DNA from: a virus
IMG/VR virus record: IMGVR_UViG_3300021197_001787
Location: 124,001 to 188,000 of that record
DNA: 64,000 nt
Direction: 5' to 3' (one strand)
This document shows, piece after piece, positions 15,848 through 24,648 of this stretch (the first letter of the stretch is position 1; each line of letters starts with the position of its first letter). A model generated the notes under the pieces. It was given only the letters and a program-made list of their open reading frames with translations. It was not told where the DNA came from and did not search any database. The position numbers and the translations under genes were made by a program.

Positions 15848-16126
15848 CTATTTTCGTACAATACCGACAATATAATTATCTTGTACAACAGAATAAGTCA
15901 AGTTATTCACAGTTATTTCTTCAATCATAGAATTATCAACAATAATAGAATCTGTTTGTTTTAAATCAAACCTTACATCTTCGGCCCATGAGATCACAGC
16001 AGTTTCTACATATCTTTCTTCAATAGCTTTATAGTCATCGGGCAATAGGATGCCCATGGGCGTCTCGGTATCTGATTTTTGTGCTCTGTTCTCTACAAGA
16101 ACATATCTGTTGACGGGTTTAAACAT
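15848..16126 (-). CDS. GroES-like co-chaperonin
   Basis: 92 aa, close to GroES (97). VNRYVLVENR opens the beta-barrel, and a mobile loop runs from about residue 13 to 28 with the hydrophobic tripeptide Ile-Leu-Leu (MGILLPDDYK), the counterpart of GroES Ile-Val-Leu that docks on GroEL. The end VVQDNYIVGIVRK is the last barrel strand. It should cap the phage GroEL of 267-1847, or the host one, in the manner of T4 gp31. It is far from groEL, in the ribonucleotide reductase/endolysin run, overlapping the small gene before it by 8 bases. Confidence 0.85.
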   Translation of the reverse strand: MFKPVNRYVLVENRAQKSDTETPMGILLPDDYKAIEERYVETAVISWAEDVRFDLKQTDSIIVDNSMIEEITVNNLTYSVVQDNYIVGIVRK

Positions 16127-16352
16127 GACTAATCTCCTTTAGTAATAACTTTTCATGAATTTGATATTGGGCCTGCTCAAGAAAAAGGTTCGTTCTTGCC
16201 GAACAATTCTCACAAACCATTGATACGCAGACGTTGCTACCGGCGGTGGCTTTGATATTTCCAGTCGGCTTCCACAGGCATTTGCTAGTATCTCTTAGTT
16301 TACAATTAATAAGTAGTTCGCGCTTTTCCAGTAAGTGATTAAAATTCTTCAA
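16119..16352 (-). CDS. Small Cys-rich protein, probable zinc binder (77 aa)
   Basis: Not recognised. The best start is TTG at 16352, with GGGGG 4-5 bases before it and 9 bases after the reductase stop; a GTG at 16373 would overlap the reductase. Cysteines near residues 17, 25, 42, 47 and 50 (including CENC) could hold zinc. It is wedged between the class II reductase and GroES and is coupled to both. Confidence 0.55.
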   Translation of the reverse strand: MKNFNHLLEKRELLINCKLRDTSKCLWKPTGNIKATAGSNVCVSMVCENCSARTNLFLEQAQYQIHEKLLLKEISHV

Positions 16353-16360
16353 TTTTCCCC

Positions 16361-18325
16361 CTAAACCACACACGATTCGCCGTCACAAAACTTGGTACCG
16401 CTACCACTTTCTGTATCTAGCTTTATAATCGGGGTTATATTTGCGGAAAGCTGCTCATACGTTTCTTTACTGATTGGTTCGTATGGGGCTTGCTCATAGC
16501 CGGTTTCTTCGTATTTCAAAAACGATACCGCTTTTAATCTTGTCTCGTACATCTCTAGTGCACTCTTAATTTGTGCGGCCTCATCGGGCTTGAACGTTAC
16601 CGTGATTGAAACTGAGTTGTCTGCCCAGTAATGCTGATACTGTGCTGCGATTTCCAATTGTTCCCACATACTAACGTCCTTCTTTCCTTTAACAAAATAC
16701 GGTTCCTTGACTGGGAACTCAACACATATTGTATTAGGCGTATACTTGTCTTCTTCAGTCTTATAACCTGCTTTACGCAAGGCGTCAACCATAGAGCTGT
16801 CTTTTGAAAATCTAATACGCCGGATGTAATACTCATCTTCAGGAAAATGAACGCCGGGGGTACTACCGTTTAGTAGAGACACTGTTCCAGATGGTTTGAT
16901 GCTCGTCATTCGCACAGACTTGGGGATGCAGAGCCAATTTGAGTACTCTTCGTCTAACTGTTTCACATGCTCATATGCATTGTCACACCAATTCAACATT
17001 TCGCGACGGCCGTGTTTATTGAATGCCTGTACGACCCCAGACTGTGATAACCCAATGCGGCGGTTTTTCAACATTTTTGCATTGGTTTCGGGCCAGTGAG
17101 TATTTGACAGTGTTACAGTCTTACCATAAAGATAAGCTATTTTAAGAGTTTTTAAATAGTCTTCATAAGTGTCGTGCTTGGCTGGAAAAGTCTCCACTAG
17201 GCAACACAGTTCAGCATCTTCAAGCTGCTGTTCGACACAAGGATTAAACCCCATAACATTCTTATCATCGTCTCTGGGCAAATCAGCCATACGGCCGCGG
17301 GTGCGAGCGTTATCTAACCAAATGTAGCCCGGTTCGCCGTTAATTTGACTCTGCTTGGCATGCCATGTGTAATCCATGCCTACAAGTGCATGAAATGAGT
17401 TATTAGAACCCCAACGGTGGTGATAAAGCTTTTCTTGATCATTTTTCATTTCAAGGTAATGCTTATCATCGTGGGCGCCCATGGCTAGTGCAGCGGATCG
17501 ACGAACATTGCCCGATACCACGCAGCGACCAATCAAGTTTTCCGTATCAACAATGTCTACAGAGGTAATCAATTGTCCAATTCTGGAATCATACAGCTCT
17601 TTTAAATTTTCATGCAACTCAATCAAAGGTTGCGGGCCAGATGAGGTGCCACCAAAACCCTTGATTGCTGCACCGAATGGACGCACTTGAGAATAATCAA
17701 ATTTAGGTATTTGGTTTCCAAAAAAGTAACCATTCAATAATACTCTTACCGATTCAACCCATCCTTCCCGAGAATCTTCAACAAAGTGGGTCTCGCCGCT
17801 GTATTGAGGTTCAGCGATCTTTACAGTGCCGGCTCCCAAAGTATCAAAACCAACGCCGATACCAACCATCAGCGCGTCCATGATCCATGCGAAAAGATAG
17901 CCCCCCTTTGTAGAGATCTCTTTAGTCGAACGGAACGCACAATTAAACAAACCGGCAGCGGTTCTCTCTTCAATAAATTTAGTACCCATCATCCACAAAC
18001 CACGGCCGGGTGGAGTCCATTTCAAATTGAATAGGCGATCATATGCATCTTTTGCAGTTCGCTGGGCCTTGGCGTCATTCCATTCAAGGCCTAACATAAA
18101 AACATGCTGCTTTTGCATATTAAACATGCCCTCAATAACACGCCTGCAAGTGTGGTGCCACTCTTCTGTGCCAGTGGCAGCTGGGTCGAATTCATTGAGT
18201 CTTCTGGAATATGTTCTCTTAAAAGTAATATACCCAAGAGGGCCCCATGGGACTTGCTGCTCTTTGTATTGGTCAATAAATGTATCTGATAATTTGAATT
18301 TTCTAATGCTGTCGATAGTTCTCAT
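16361..18325 (-). CDS. Adenosylcobalamin-dependent (class II) ribonucleotide reductase
   Basis: 654 aa, monomeric type. It makes deoxyribonucleotides with a B12 radical. Key residues match the Lactobacillus enzyme pattern: Cys129 (GLFNCAF), Asn361, Cys363 and Glu365 in NPCVEQQLED, and Cys374, with the same 11-residue gap between the two catalytic-loop cysteines as C408/C419. GNVRRSA and SIKPSGTVSLLNGS are further signatures. The last residues FCDGESCVV carry the redox pair Cys647/Cys652. No class I small subunit is needed. It depends on cobalamin from the host cell. Follows the helicase gene by 7 bases. Confidence 0.95.
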   Translation of the reverse strand: MRTIDSIRKFKLSDTFIDQYKEQQVPWGPLGYITFKRTYSRRLNEFDPAATGTEEWHHTCRRVIEGMFNMQKQHVFMLGLEWNDAKAQRTAKDAYDRLFNLKWTPPGRGLWMMGTKFIEERTAAGLFNCAFRSTKEISTKGGYLFAWIMDALMVGIGVGFDTLGAGTVKIAEPQYSGETHFVEDSREGWVESVRVLLNGYFFGNQIPKFDYSQVRPFGAAIKGFGGTSSGPQPLIELHENLKELYDSRIGQLITSVDIVDTENLIGRCVVSGNVRRSAALAMGAHDDKHYLEMKNDQEKLYHHRWGSNNSFHALVGMDYTWHAKQSQINGEPGYIWLDNARTRGRMADLPRDDDKNVMGFNPCVEQQLEDAELCCLVETFPAKHDTYEDYLKTLKIAYLYGKTVTLSNTHWPETNAKMLKNRRIGLSQSGVVQAFNKHGRREMLNWCDNAYEHVKQLDEEYSNWLCIPKSVRMTSIKPSGTVSLLNGSTPGVHFPEDEYYIRRIRFSKDSSMVDALRKAGYKTEEDKYTPNTICVEFPVKEPYFVKGKKDVSMWEQLEIAAQYQHYWADNSVSITVTFKPDEAAQIKSALEMYETRLKAVSFLKYEETGYEQAPYEPISKETYEQLSANITPIIKLDTESGSGTKFCDGESCVV

Positions 18326-18332
18326 GTTTTAG

Positions 18333-19715
18333 TTATTTCCTTTTTGTTTTAAACTTCTCATATCTATTTTGAAGGATTCCCCTCTGCTCTTTTGCTGTAA
18401 CTGGCACTGGGTTCATCGGCAGTGTAGCGTTAGCGGTATTTACGGAAACCTTGGGTAGCATCTTAATGCATACATTTGAAGTATCCATGAATATATCATA
18501 AATAATACCGTCAGGTCCGTTTCTATTCTTTGCGATAAACATTTTTCCTTGATTTTTTTGTTTATCCTCAATGGTACGCGATATAGTGCAAATAAAATCT
18601 GCAACAAAACATTTATTAAATGCTTCTGAAATCTGTTCCATTGTGATCACTTCCGCATTCAAACCAGAGCGATTAGTTTGTGAGGCGGTCCAGACTGGAC
18701 ATTCAAATTCTTGAGATATCGCTCTGAGTTCTTCATAAATAGATTCTAGCTCATTGCGCTTTTCTTTGCGAATAATCACAGGCTTAAGTAGATCGGCGTA
18801 GTCAACCACAATTAGCCCGGGCTTAATGCCTCTTTTAATTAATTTTGATAAATGGGTTTTAATGGTGTTCGTGGAGGCTGATTTTGTTGGGTATTCTTTG
18901 ACGATTAACTTGCCTTCAATATCTTTTACCACATCATAAATTTCATCTTTAAAATTCTTGAGGTCGGATAAGGGATAGCTGGTAATACAGCTATCATATC
19001 GTGATGCCACAACGGTGTCTTGAAGCTCTAATGTGTAGTGTACCACCGTTTTTTTCTCTTTCAATGCTTGAGCGCCAAGATGAACAAGAATCATTGATTT
19101 GCCGGCGCCCGTGGGAGCGATAACAACACCAAGTTCACTTTTACCAAGACCACCACTACTAATATTGTCGATCTCTTTCCAACCTGTGGTTACCGGATTT
19201 CTGAACTTAGGCCTGAAGCGTTCTTCAAAGTCTGCTAAGTAATCATAACCAAAATTATTATCAGAACCCAACTTTAAGGCATCGTTGATTACCTTGGATA
19301 TTTCGTCAAAAGAGCAGGCCTGCAGCAGGTTAACTGACTCAATCATAGCCTCTTTCAGCTTTTGCTTACGGCAAAATTCTAATGAAATTTCTTTGATATA
19401 TTCTACATCAGTTACCTCATGTATATCAATCTTTTTGCAATAATCCATTAATTGATTATAAGCAACTTCATCATCATTAACGTATTCTGTTCTTAATATG
19501 GTTACCAACGCTTCGCGCGACGGGTGCTTAGAATACTTGTTTCTATACTTCAGTAATTTACTTACAAACATCTTGAGATATTCTAATTCAAGAAAATTAA
19601 TGTCCAGTACTTCACTAATCTGATCAGCAAACTCACGTTCTTCTAATATTAACTGAACGAGGCCTTCTTGGAAAGATTTACCATATCTACTAAAGTCTAT
19701 TTTTTCTGCCTGCAT
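18333..19715 (-). CDS. Replicative DNA helicase (DnaB / T4 gp41-like)
   Basis: 460 aa. A helical N-terminal domain is followed by a RecA-type ATPase with Walker A PTGAGKS (201-207), Walker B GLIVVDYADLL and the motif WTASQTNRSG. TTGWKEIDNISSGGL is the usual lead-in of DnaB ATPase domains. It forms a hexamer that unwinds DNA 5' to 3' ahead of the replicase. First gene behind the promoter 19738-19765; the reductase follows. No separate DnaG-type primase is visible in the window. Confidence 0.93.
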   Translation of the reverse strand: MQAEKIDFSRYGKSFQEGLVQLILEEREFADQISEVLDINFLELEYLKMFVSKLLKYRNKYSKHPSREALVTILRTEYVNDDEVAYNQLMDYCKKIDIHEVTDVEYIKEISLEFCRKQKLKEAMIESVNLLQACSFDEISKVINDALKLGSDNNFGYDYLADFEERFRPKFRNPVTTGWKEIDNISSGGLGKSELGVVIAPTGAGKSMILVHLGAQALKEKKTVVHYTLELQDTVVASRYDSCITSYPLSDLKNFKDEIYDVVKDIEGKLIVKEYPTKSASTNTIKTHLSKLIKRGIKPGLIVVDYADLLKPVIIRKEKRNELESIYEELRAISQEFECPVWTASQTNRSGLNAEVITMEQISEAFNKCFVADFICTISRTIEDKQKNQGKMFIAKNRNGPDGIIYDIFMDTSNVCIKMLPKVSVNTANATLPMNPVPVTAKEQRGILQNRYEKFKTKRK

Positions 19716-19737
19716 GCGCCTCTCGTTCAGTGAAATA

Positions 19738-19765
19738 ACTATAACATCTACAAGCGTAAAGTCAA
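19738..19765 (-). promoter_or_regulatory. Sigma70-type promoter for the helicase-reductase unit
   Basis: TTGACT (19765-19760), 16 bp, TATAGT (19743-19738), minus direction, in the short gap before the helicase gene. Confidence 0.65.
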
Positions 19766-19781
19766 GTTAAAAGTTAGTTTA

Positions 19782-20780
19782 TTAGACTGCGACGTCAATA
19801 CCTTCGTTCGCAATCTTGTTTAAGTGAGTCTTAAGTTCTTCCCAATTTAACTCACCAAATCCATCATCGATCATCATGCCCAATATTGAAGTTTTGTTAA
19901 AATTAAAATCAAAATTTTCTACTGATTCTTTGACAACGATCTTGGATTGAATTGACATCTGTGGCGAATATAACTGCATCATTTTGTAGTTGTGTTCAAT
20001 TAGCTCTTTATTTTCTACAATATTGTTATAAACTTTCAATTTGCTTTCTTCAAGTTGCTGTTCACAGTGGCCGATCACATCATCAATTGTGAATGTCTTT
20101 TCATCCGACAAGAAATTCAAACGCTTGGCAACGGTACCAAAGCCAACACCCTTAACACCGGGCAAGTTATCAGAGGTGTCCCCGATGATAGCCCTCGCTA
20201 GAGCCATATTGGTAGGGTGTACTCCTGTTTGTTCAATGATCCTATTAGTGTTTAGAAATTCATCTTTTATAGGTCGCCAGAGGACTGTTTCTTCGTCACA
20301 AAGTTGCATGAAATCTTTATCATTGGAGACTATAATTTTTTGCCAGCCGTCGTAATGCTTGAGACCACACACATGGGAGATCACATCATCTGCCTCTACC
20401 TGTTCTATCATTGTTTGGACAATCGGCATCTGGTTTAGATATTCAATCAAGCGGCTTTGCTGCCAAATCTTGTTTTGAATCTCTTCATCGGCCGTAAGAT
20501 TGTGAAACGCTCTGTTGAGACGGATCGGCTTGCGGCCCGACTTATAGTTTTTGTCCATAGTCTTGCGCTTCCGCGAACCATCCGGGCCGTCCCACGCAAT
20601 TATAATGTTGTCAGGCTTTGTAGTCCTAACCAATTTCTGCAGGATCTTGAGGGAGCCCTTAAGACCGCCTATTGGTTGGCCGTGGTGTGACAAACTTGGG
20701 TCTACAATATATGCTCTGATATACATGTTCAAGGCGTCAATAATCAACACTCTTTTATTTTCTTTATTCTTCATATTCAT
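19782..20780 (-). CDS. 5'-3' exonuclease / RNase H (FEN-like)
   Basis: 332 aa of the flap-nuclease family (T4 RNase H, Pol I N-terminal domain). Acidic metal-site motifs: LIIDALNMYIRAY at the start, QVEADDVISHV, VSNDKDFMQLCD, and the helix-hairpin segment GDTSDNLPGVKGVGFGTVAK that binds DNA. It removes RNA primers and flaps. Its partner could be the short family A polymerase at 26848-28032, which lacks this domain. The start lies inside the end of the VOC gene. An alternative ATG two codons later is possible. Confidence 0.92.
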   Translation of the reverse strand: MNMKNKENKRVLIIDALNMYIRAYIVDPSLSHHGQPIGGLKGSLKILQKLVRTTKPDNIIIAWDGPDGSRKRKTMDKNYKSGRKPIRLNRAFHNLTADEEIQNKIWQQSRLIEYLNQMPIVQTMIEQVEADDVISHVCGLKHYDGWQKIIVSNDKDFMQLCDEETVLWRPIKDEFLNTNRIIEQTGVHPTNMALARAIIGDTSDNLPGVKGVGFGTVAKRLNFLSDEKTFTIDDVIGHCEQQLEESKLKVYNNIVENKELIEHNYKMMQLYSPQMSIQSKIVVKESVENFDFNFNKTSILGMMIDDGFGELNWEELKTHLNKIANEGIDVAV

Positions 20781-21069
20781 AATTAATTAACTCGTAAATG
20801 TTGCCCCAGGGATCTTTTTTATACACAGAGTGGGAGCCATCTCTATGTAGCTTAATGCTGCCTTCGACATTTTCAAAATTGTCAACCTCAAAAGCAAAAT
20901 GTGCTGGATGCATTCCTTTTTTAACAAATGCCATTTTAATGTTCTCAAATTCTACAAAAGCCCATGTCTCATCTGCATACAACAACTCAGCGTCAAAATT
21001 AAATTCATACCATTTGGCTGCCAATGTGGGGTCATCCACAACTAGGGCTAAGTGGTCAATTCTAGTCAT
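20764..21069 (-). CDS. VOC superfamily protein (glyoxalase/dioxygenase-like)
   Basis: 101 aa, a single vicinal-oxygen-chelate module pair. The opening RIDHLALVVDDP has the first metal histidine, HPAHFAFEV the second, and the end GNIYELINYE the glutamate, so a metal site is possible. Family members include glyoxalase I, fosfomycin and bleomycin resistance proteins and dioxygenases; the substrate cannot be told. Overlaps the small gene before it and the exonuclease after it. Confidence 0.78.
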   Translation of the reverse strand: MTRIDHLALVVDDPTLAAKWYEFNFDAELLYADETWAFVEFENIKMAFVKKGMHPAHFAFEVDNFENVEGSIKLHRDGSHSVYKKDPWGNIYELINYEYEE

Positions 21070-21232
21070 CTTGTTGAACCAAGAGCTTTTCTAGTTCACT
21101 AATCTCTTTGTTAATTGAAGCATATTGCCGCAAGTTACCATTACGTTGACATAGCATGGCCTCTTTTTGCAGTTTACTGATTTTCTTTCTAATTTTGTTA
21201 AGTTTTATTTTGTTGATAAAATCTCTAATCAT
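21062..21232 (-). CDS. Small coiled-coil protein, DUF6435-like (56 aa)
   Basis: Short gene. The ATG at 21232 overlaps the UV endonuclease stop as ATGA, and its TAG overlaps the VOC start. The product starts MIRDFINKIKLNKIRKKI and has the segment EAMLCQRNGNLRQYA, which resembles the 'EAM..QRNGDI..Y' pattern of the small DUF6435 family. One long charged helix pair; function unknown. Confidence 0.65.
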   Translation of the reverse strand: MIRDFINKIKLNKIRKKISKLQKEAMLCQRNGNLRQYASINKEISELEKLLVQQDD

Positions 21233-22164
21233 GCCACACTCCTCTTGTTTAGTATATCACGATACTGCAATAAAGCAAGCTCTTTATGCTTGGCTTCGAT
21301 CATAATGTCGAAAGTATTGCCGTAATCTTCAAGCGTGTTGTATACAAGATCAGAGTGTGCTTGTGGTTTAATCTTCGGATTGTTGTGCTCAAGCGAACGA
21401 GATTCGGCATAATGCACAACCGGCTTGATATCACCCCATGTGGACAGAGCAAGTTCAAGTGCCTCTTGTTCGGTCTGACCACCGGGATGTAACATGTGGT
21501 GGTGATAATCAAACACAATAGGGATGCCAATGCGTTTGTACACACCTTCATACAGTTCTAGCGTAGAATACAGCGACTCTTTGTCATCATTCTCAACAGT
21601 CAAACGAGAGCGAACATTGTCCGGCAAGCGTTCAAAGTTGCGACAGAAGTTGTCAAGAGCGAACGGCTTGTCACCGTAGGCAGCACCGACATGAATATTG
21701 AGCTTGGCATACGGAGTGCGAGGCAACCCGATAAGATCGAACAAGTCACCGTGAACCGACAAATCAGTCTTGGTGAGTTCGAACACACGCTCTTTAGGTG
21801 AGGCTAGCTTGTTAAACGGCCCAGGATGCGATGTGAGCCGCATTCCATGCTTACGGGCAAAGTTACCCGCCTTGAGTGCCGCGGCGTGTATAGCGCCGAA
21901 ATTAGGCATGTCTACGAGGTCATACTCGGATGCCCATGGAATAATATCGGAAGAAAGCCGATAAAAGTAAATATCATTGGCGAGATTCCACTCAAGAATA
22001 GTGTGTAAATCGCGTAGATTTTGCAGAGCTAGCTCGGAAGCATACTCAATACCACGATCATGGAATGTTCGCTTGATCATAGTACGGTTGGTTGTGATAC
22101 GCTGCGACTTTGGCAGCGAAGAAAAGCCTTGATTGATACAGGCATAGCCTAGATAGTTTGACAC
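21229..22164 (-). CDS. uvsE: UV damage endonuclease (UvdE/UvsE family)
   Basis: 311 aa, TIM-barrel nuclease. Start GTG at 22164 with a GGGGG site. Signatures: LGYACINQG at the start, RLTSHPGPF, LNIHVGAAYGDK, LTVENDD, FDYHHHMLHPGG and VHYAESR, which supply the His, Glu and Asp ligands of the metal cluster. It nicks DNA 5' of UV photoproducts and so protects phage DNA. Perfect promoter immediately upstream; the small coiled-coil, VOC and exonuclease genes follow in an overlapping unit. Confidence 0.94.
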   Translation of the reverse strand: MSNYLGYACINQGFSSLPKSQRITTNRTMIKRTFHDRGIEYASELALQNLRDLHTILEWNLANDIYFYRLSSDIIPWASEYDLVDMPNFGAIHAAALKAGNFARKHGMRLTSHPGPFNKLASPKERVFELTKTDLSVHGDLFDLIGLPRTPYAKLNIHVGAAYGDKPFALDNFCRNFERLPDNVRSRLTVENDDKESLYSTLELYEGVYKRIGIPIVFDYHHHMLHPGGQTEQEALELALSTWGDIKPVVHYAESRSLEHNNPKIKPQAHSDLVYNTLEDYGNTFDIMIEAKHKELALLQYRDILNKRSVA

Positions 22165-22187
22165 ATAACCCCCTTAGTTACATTAAT

Positions 22188-22216
22188 ATTATATCCCGCC
22201 GGGGGCCATGTGTCAA
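22188..22216 (-). promoter_or_regulatory. Perfect sigma70-type promoter for uvsE operon
   Basis: TTGACA (22216-22211), 17 bp, TATAAT (22193-22188), minus direction, just after the recA stop. The spacer is GC-rich (CCCCCGGCGGG). Confidence 0.85.
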
Positions 22217-22219
22217 GTA

Positions 22220-23347
22220 TTATTTAGTAGTTTCTTCTTCATCATAGAAGTCAGCAGCGGTACCTTGCCGCTTGTCAAACTTCTGAATCACTTCGCTCTC
22301 CATAAGCTCAAGTACCTTGGCTCTGAACTCATCATCGGTCTTAACAAGCTCAGTCCACTTTGATGGCTGGAACTTCTTAGAATAATCTCCAGATGTCAAC
22401 GTGTACCATGAACCTGCCGATTGCATGTAATTTGAGCTTTTAATTGCGTCAAACCACGATTCTTCATCTTGGATTCCAATGTCTTGAGTTCCCCACAAGA
22501 TCCTGAATGTGCAGTTCCTGCCTTCAGTCCCAAAACGAGACTTTTCAAGCTTCACCTTGACCTCGGAACCAATCTTGAACCCCTTATCGTCCAATACTGC
22601 TGCTGCCTTAGACTTACGACCGGTTAGCCAAATCCTTAACGAGTACGAGTAGTGCATCGCCTTACCGCCGGGAGTGATATACGGGGTTGTCATTGCTATC
22701 TGCCGGGCCATGGGGCCATGGGGGATATTTGTCTTTAATTGATTAAGTACAATGAAAGTCGCCCTCTGATCGGCAATAGGAATGACCAGCTTAGACATAC
22801 CTTTGGCCAAGATTCGCGCTTTAGTGGCCACAGTAGACTGTGGATTAAAGTCACCCTCAACGTCAGAGACCGAAGGCGTAAACGCCAACGAATCCCAAAT
22901 AAACACCAATTGGTCGTCTGCTGCACCAAGGAGTTCTTCAATGGTTTCCAAAACAAATTCAACTGAAGATGCTTGAATGTACATTAAGTTTTCCAAGTCA
23001 CATCCTGCACGATTTAGAAAGTCGGGGTCAATTGCTGACTCCGAGTCAAAATAAACCACAAGCTTGCCTTGTTTCTGGGCATTCGCTGCAATTTGAGCAG
23101 CCATATAAGATTTGCCAGTTGATTGAAGACCAGCAATCTCGGTAATTTTTCCAACGGGAACACCAGCTAGCTGACCCTTACAAATGATAGAGTCAAGCCA
23201 TCTAGAGCCTGTTGGAATCCACTCCTTGACAGAAGTGGGATTGTCGGTGGTAAGATCGTGTGCCACCTCACGGCCGGCTTTTTTATTTACCAGCTTCATA
23301 AGATCATGCATAGATACACGACCTGCTTTAGTTTTGGCTTTTGCCAT
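22220..23347 (-). CDS. recA: RecA/UvsX-type recombinase
   Basis: 375 aa. Walker A GLQSTGKS (73-80), VVYFDSESAIDPDF, the Walker B region LVFIWDSLAF, and the L2-like PYITPGGKAMHYSYSLRIWL that follows QLKTNIPHG. It coats single-stranded DNA and drives strand exchange for repair and recombination-dependent replication. Begins with a TAATG overlap with the preceding 413-aa gene and has a GGAGG site. Confidence 0.95.
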   Translation of the reverse strand: MAKAKTKAGRVSMHDLMKLVNKKAGREVAHDLTTDNPTSVKEWIPTGSRWLDSIICKGQLAGVPVGKITEIAGLQSTGKSYMAAQIAANAQKQGKLVVYFDSESAIDPDFLNRAGCDLENLMYIQASSVEFVLETIEELLGAADDQLVFIWDSLAFTPSVSDVEGDFNPQSTVATKARILAKGMSKLVIPIADQRATFIVLNQLKTNIPHGPMARQIAMTTPYITPGGKAMHYSYSLRIWLTGRKSKAAAVLDDKGFKIGSEVKVKLEKSRFGTEGRNCTFRILWGTQDIGIQDEESWFDAIKSSNYMQSAGSWYTLTSGDYSKKFQPSKWTELVKTDDEFRAKVLELMESEVIQKFDKRQGTAADFYDEEETTK

Positions 23348-24588
23348 TATTCCTCCTTGAGTTGTTTGCTCTGTTTGAAAAACTTATTTTTTTGGTCATT
23401 CCACGAATACGCATGATCAGAGTCGCCGCAGTCTCTAAGTGCCATTGGTAGCACAACTTTGTCGATAATCGGAAGGTCCCAATCAATAGTTTTTTCGTTT
23501 AGGTTCCACTTTGTAAATTTTTGAAGCATAGTCTTGATCTCTTCATTACGCGATTCAATCTTTCTTAGACTGGAGCTTCCCTCTACGATGAGGTGAACTT
23601 TCACGTTATCAACCTTAGAAGCGCCGGTGTGAAATGGCTCAGCCAACTCACGGAATATGTTTCTTTCAAAAGTCTTCCATCGTGTTTGAAGTTGGTGGAT
23701 TTTCTTGTTGTTTGGATCTCTCATAGACCAGACCTCGGGGTCCCAATCGTATTGAATAAAGTGCTTCTTAAAACATTTTTTCAAATCCGCATCGCTGTAT
23801 TCTTTAATTGGTTGGCCATGTTCTTGAGAAAAAGCACTGTTATAGATGAGTGTTTGTTTAGATGCATCCCTAAAACTAAGAGGTTTGTTGGACAACATCC
23901 ACTTGTCAAACCACGTACGTCTAAAACCCTCTTTATCATCTTCTTCGCGCTTAATATAAGCAGAGCGGATCTCGCGCTCATACTTAGTAACCGATGAGGT
24001 GCCCTTTAAGTCAACATTGGTAATCTCTTCCCAAGCATCGTGGACTTGTTTAGCAAGGTCTTCCATTGAGTCTGTATCTTTGTCTTGTTTTGTCTCTGTG
24101 TTGCCCATAGAGGCGATTTTCAAAAGAATGTTTTGTTGTATATCTTCTGAGGTGTTGCCTTGGCGAATTATTAGAGCCTTGCCAAAATAATTATTTTCAC
24201 ATTCTCTTTTTCCATAGCCGCGGTGATTACCGACGCCTATATAGAGGAATTGCCCTATCTCAACCATTACGCAAGCGTAGTCAAGCGTCTCACCGTCATC
24301 AAATCTTGTAGTATAATTTTCACGCTTCTCTTTATTAAGGCCGTTTCTGCGTGATTGGGCCTTTTTCTGAAGATTTGAACTAGGAGGTGCGAAGGGTGCA
24401 TCCTTATAGTTAAACCGATTGTAAAACTCTGCTTCTAGATTGTGTTCGTCGACGAAGTCGGAGATTTCACGATAGCACGGATCTACTGAGTTAATCCCAG
24501 CAAAAGTTGTTTCAAATATGTCTTTTCCGACATGTGCGGTACCGAATTGAGTTTCAGTTGTTTCAAATAGTGTTCTTACACTTCCCAT
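23347..24588 (-). CDS. Unrecognised 413-aa protein upstream of recA
   Basis: No family recognised. Soluble, charged, no signal or membrane segment. Notable segments are YACVMVEIGQFLYIGVGNHRG near residue 110 (a buried beta pair with a glycine turn) and several helical, Lys/Glu-rich parts. Stop overlaps the recA start, so it is translated with RecA and is probably linked to replication or repair. It follows the terminator at 24609-24636, with AGAGGAAA before the ATG and no clear promoter of its own, so expression may rely on readthrough. Confidence 0.7.
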   Translation of the reverse strand: MGSVRTLFETTETQFGTAHVGKDIFETTFAGINSVDPCYREISDFVDEHNLEAEFYNRFNYKDAPFAPPSSNLQKKAQSRRNGLNKEKRENYTTRFDDGETLDYACVMVEIGQFLYIGVGNHRGYGKRECENNYFGKALIIRQGNTSEDIQQNILLKIASMGNTETKQDKDTDSMEDLAKQVHDAWEEITNVDLKGTSSVTKYEREIRSAYIKREEDDKEGFRRTWFDKWMLSNKPLSFRDASKQTLIYNSAFSQEHGQPIKEYSDADLKKCFKKHFIQYDWDPEVWSMRDPNNKKIHQLQTRWKTFERNIFRELAEPFHTGASKVDNVKVHLIVEGSSSLRKIESRNEEIKTMLQKFTKWNLNEKTIDWDLPIIDKVVLPMALRDCGDSDHAYSWNDQKNKFFKQSKQLKEE

Positions 24589-24608
24589 AGTTTCCTCTTA
24601 TATAGTTT

Positions 24609-24636
24609 AAAAATGGCACCCATTAACCGGGGTGCC
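24609..24636 (-). terminator. Hairpin terminator C after the tiny lipoprotein gene
   Basis: Minus direction: GGCACCC, loop CGGTTAAT, GGGTGCC, then ATTTTT. Nearly the same sequence context as the hairpin at 24773-24801. Confidence 0.8.
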
Positions 24637-24648
24637 AGCGGCTTTTTG

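Noticed and set aside
17148-17156. TAAATAGT match inside the ribonucleotide reductase gene, and similar matches near 2713 and 58483
   Set aside because: They lie inside coding sequence with no gene start nearby, so they are taken as chance copies of an 8-base A/T-rich word.
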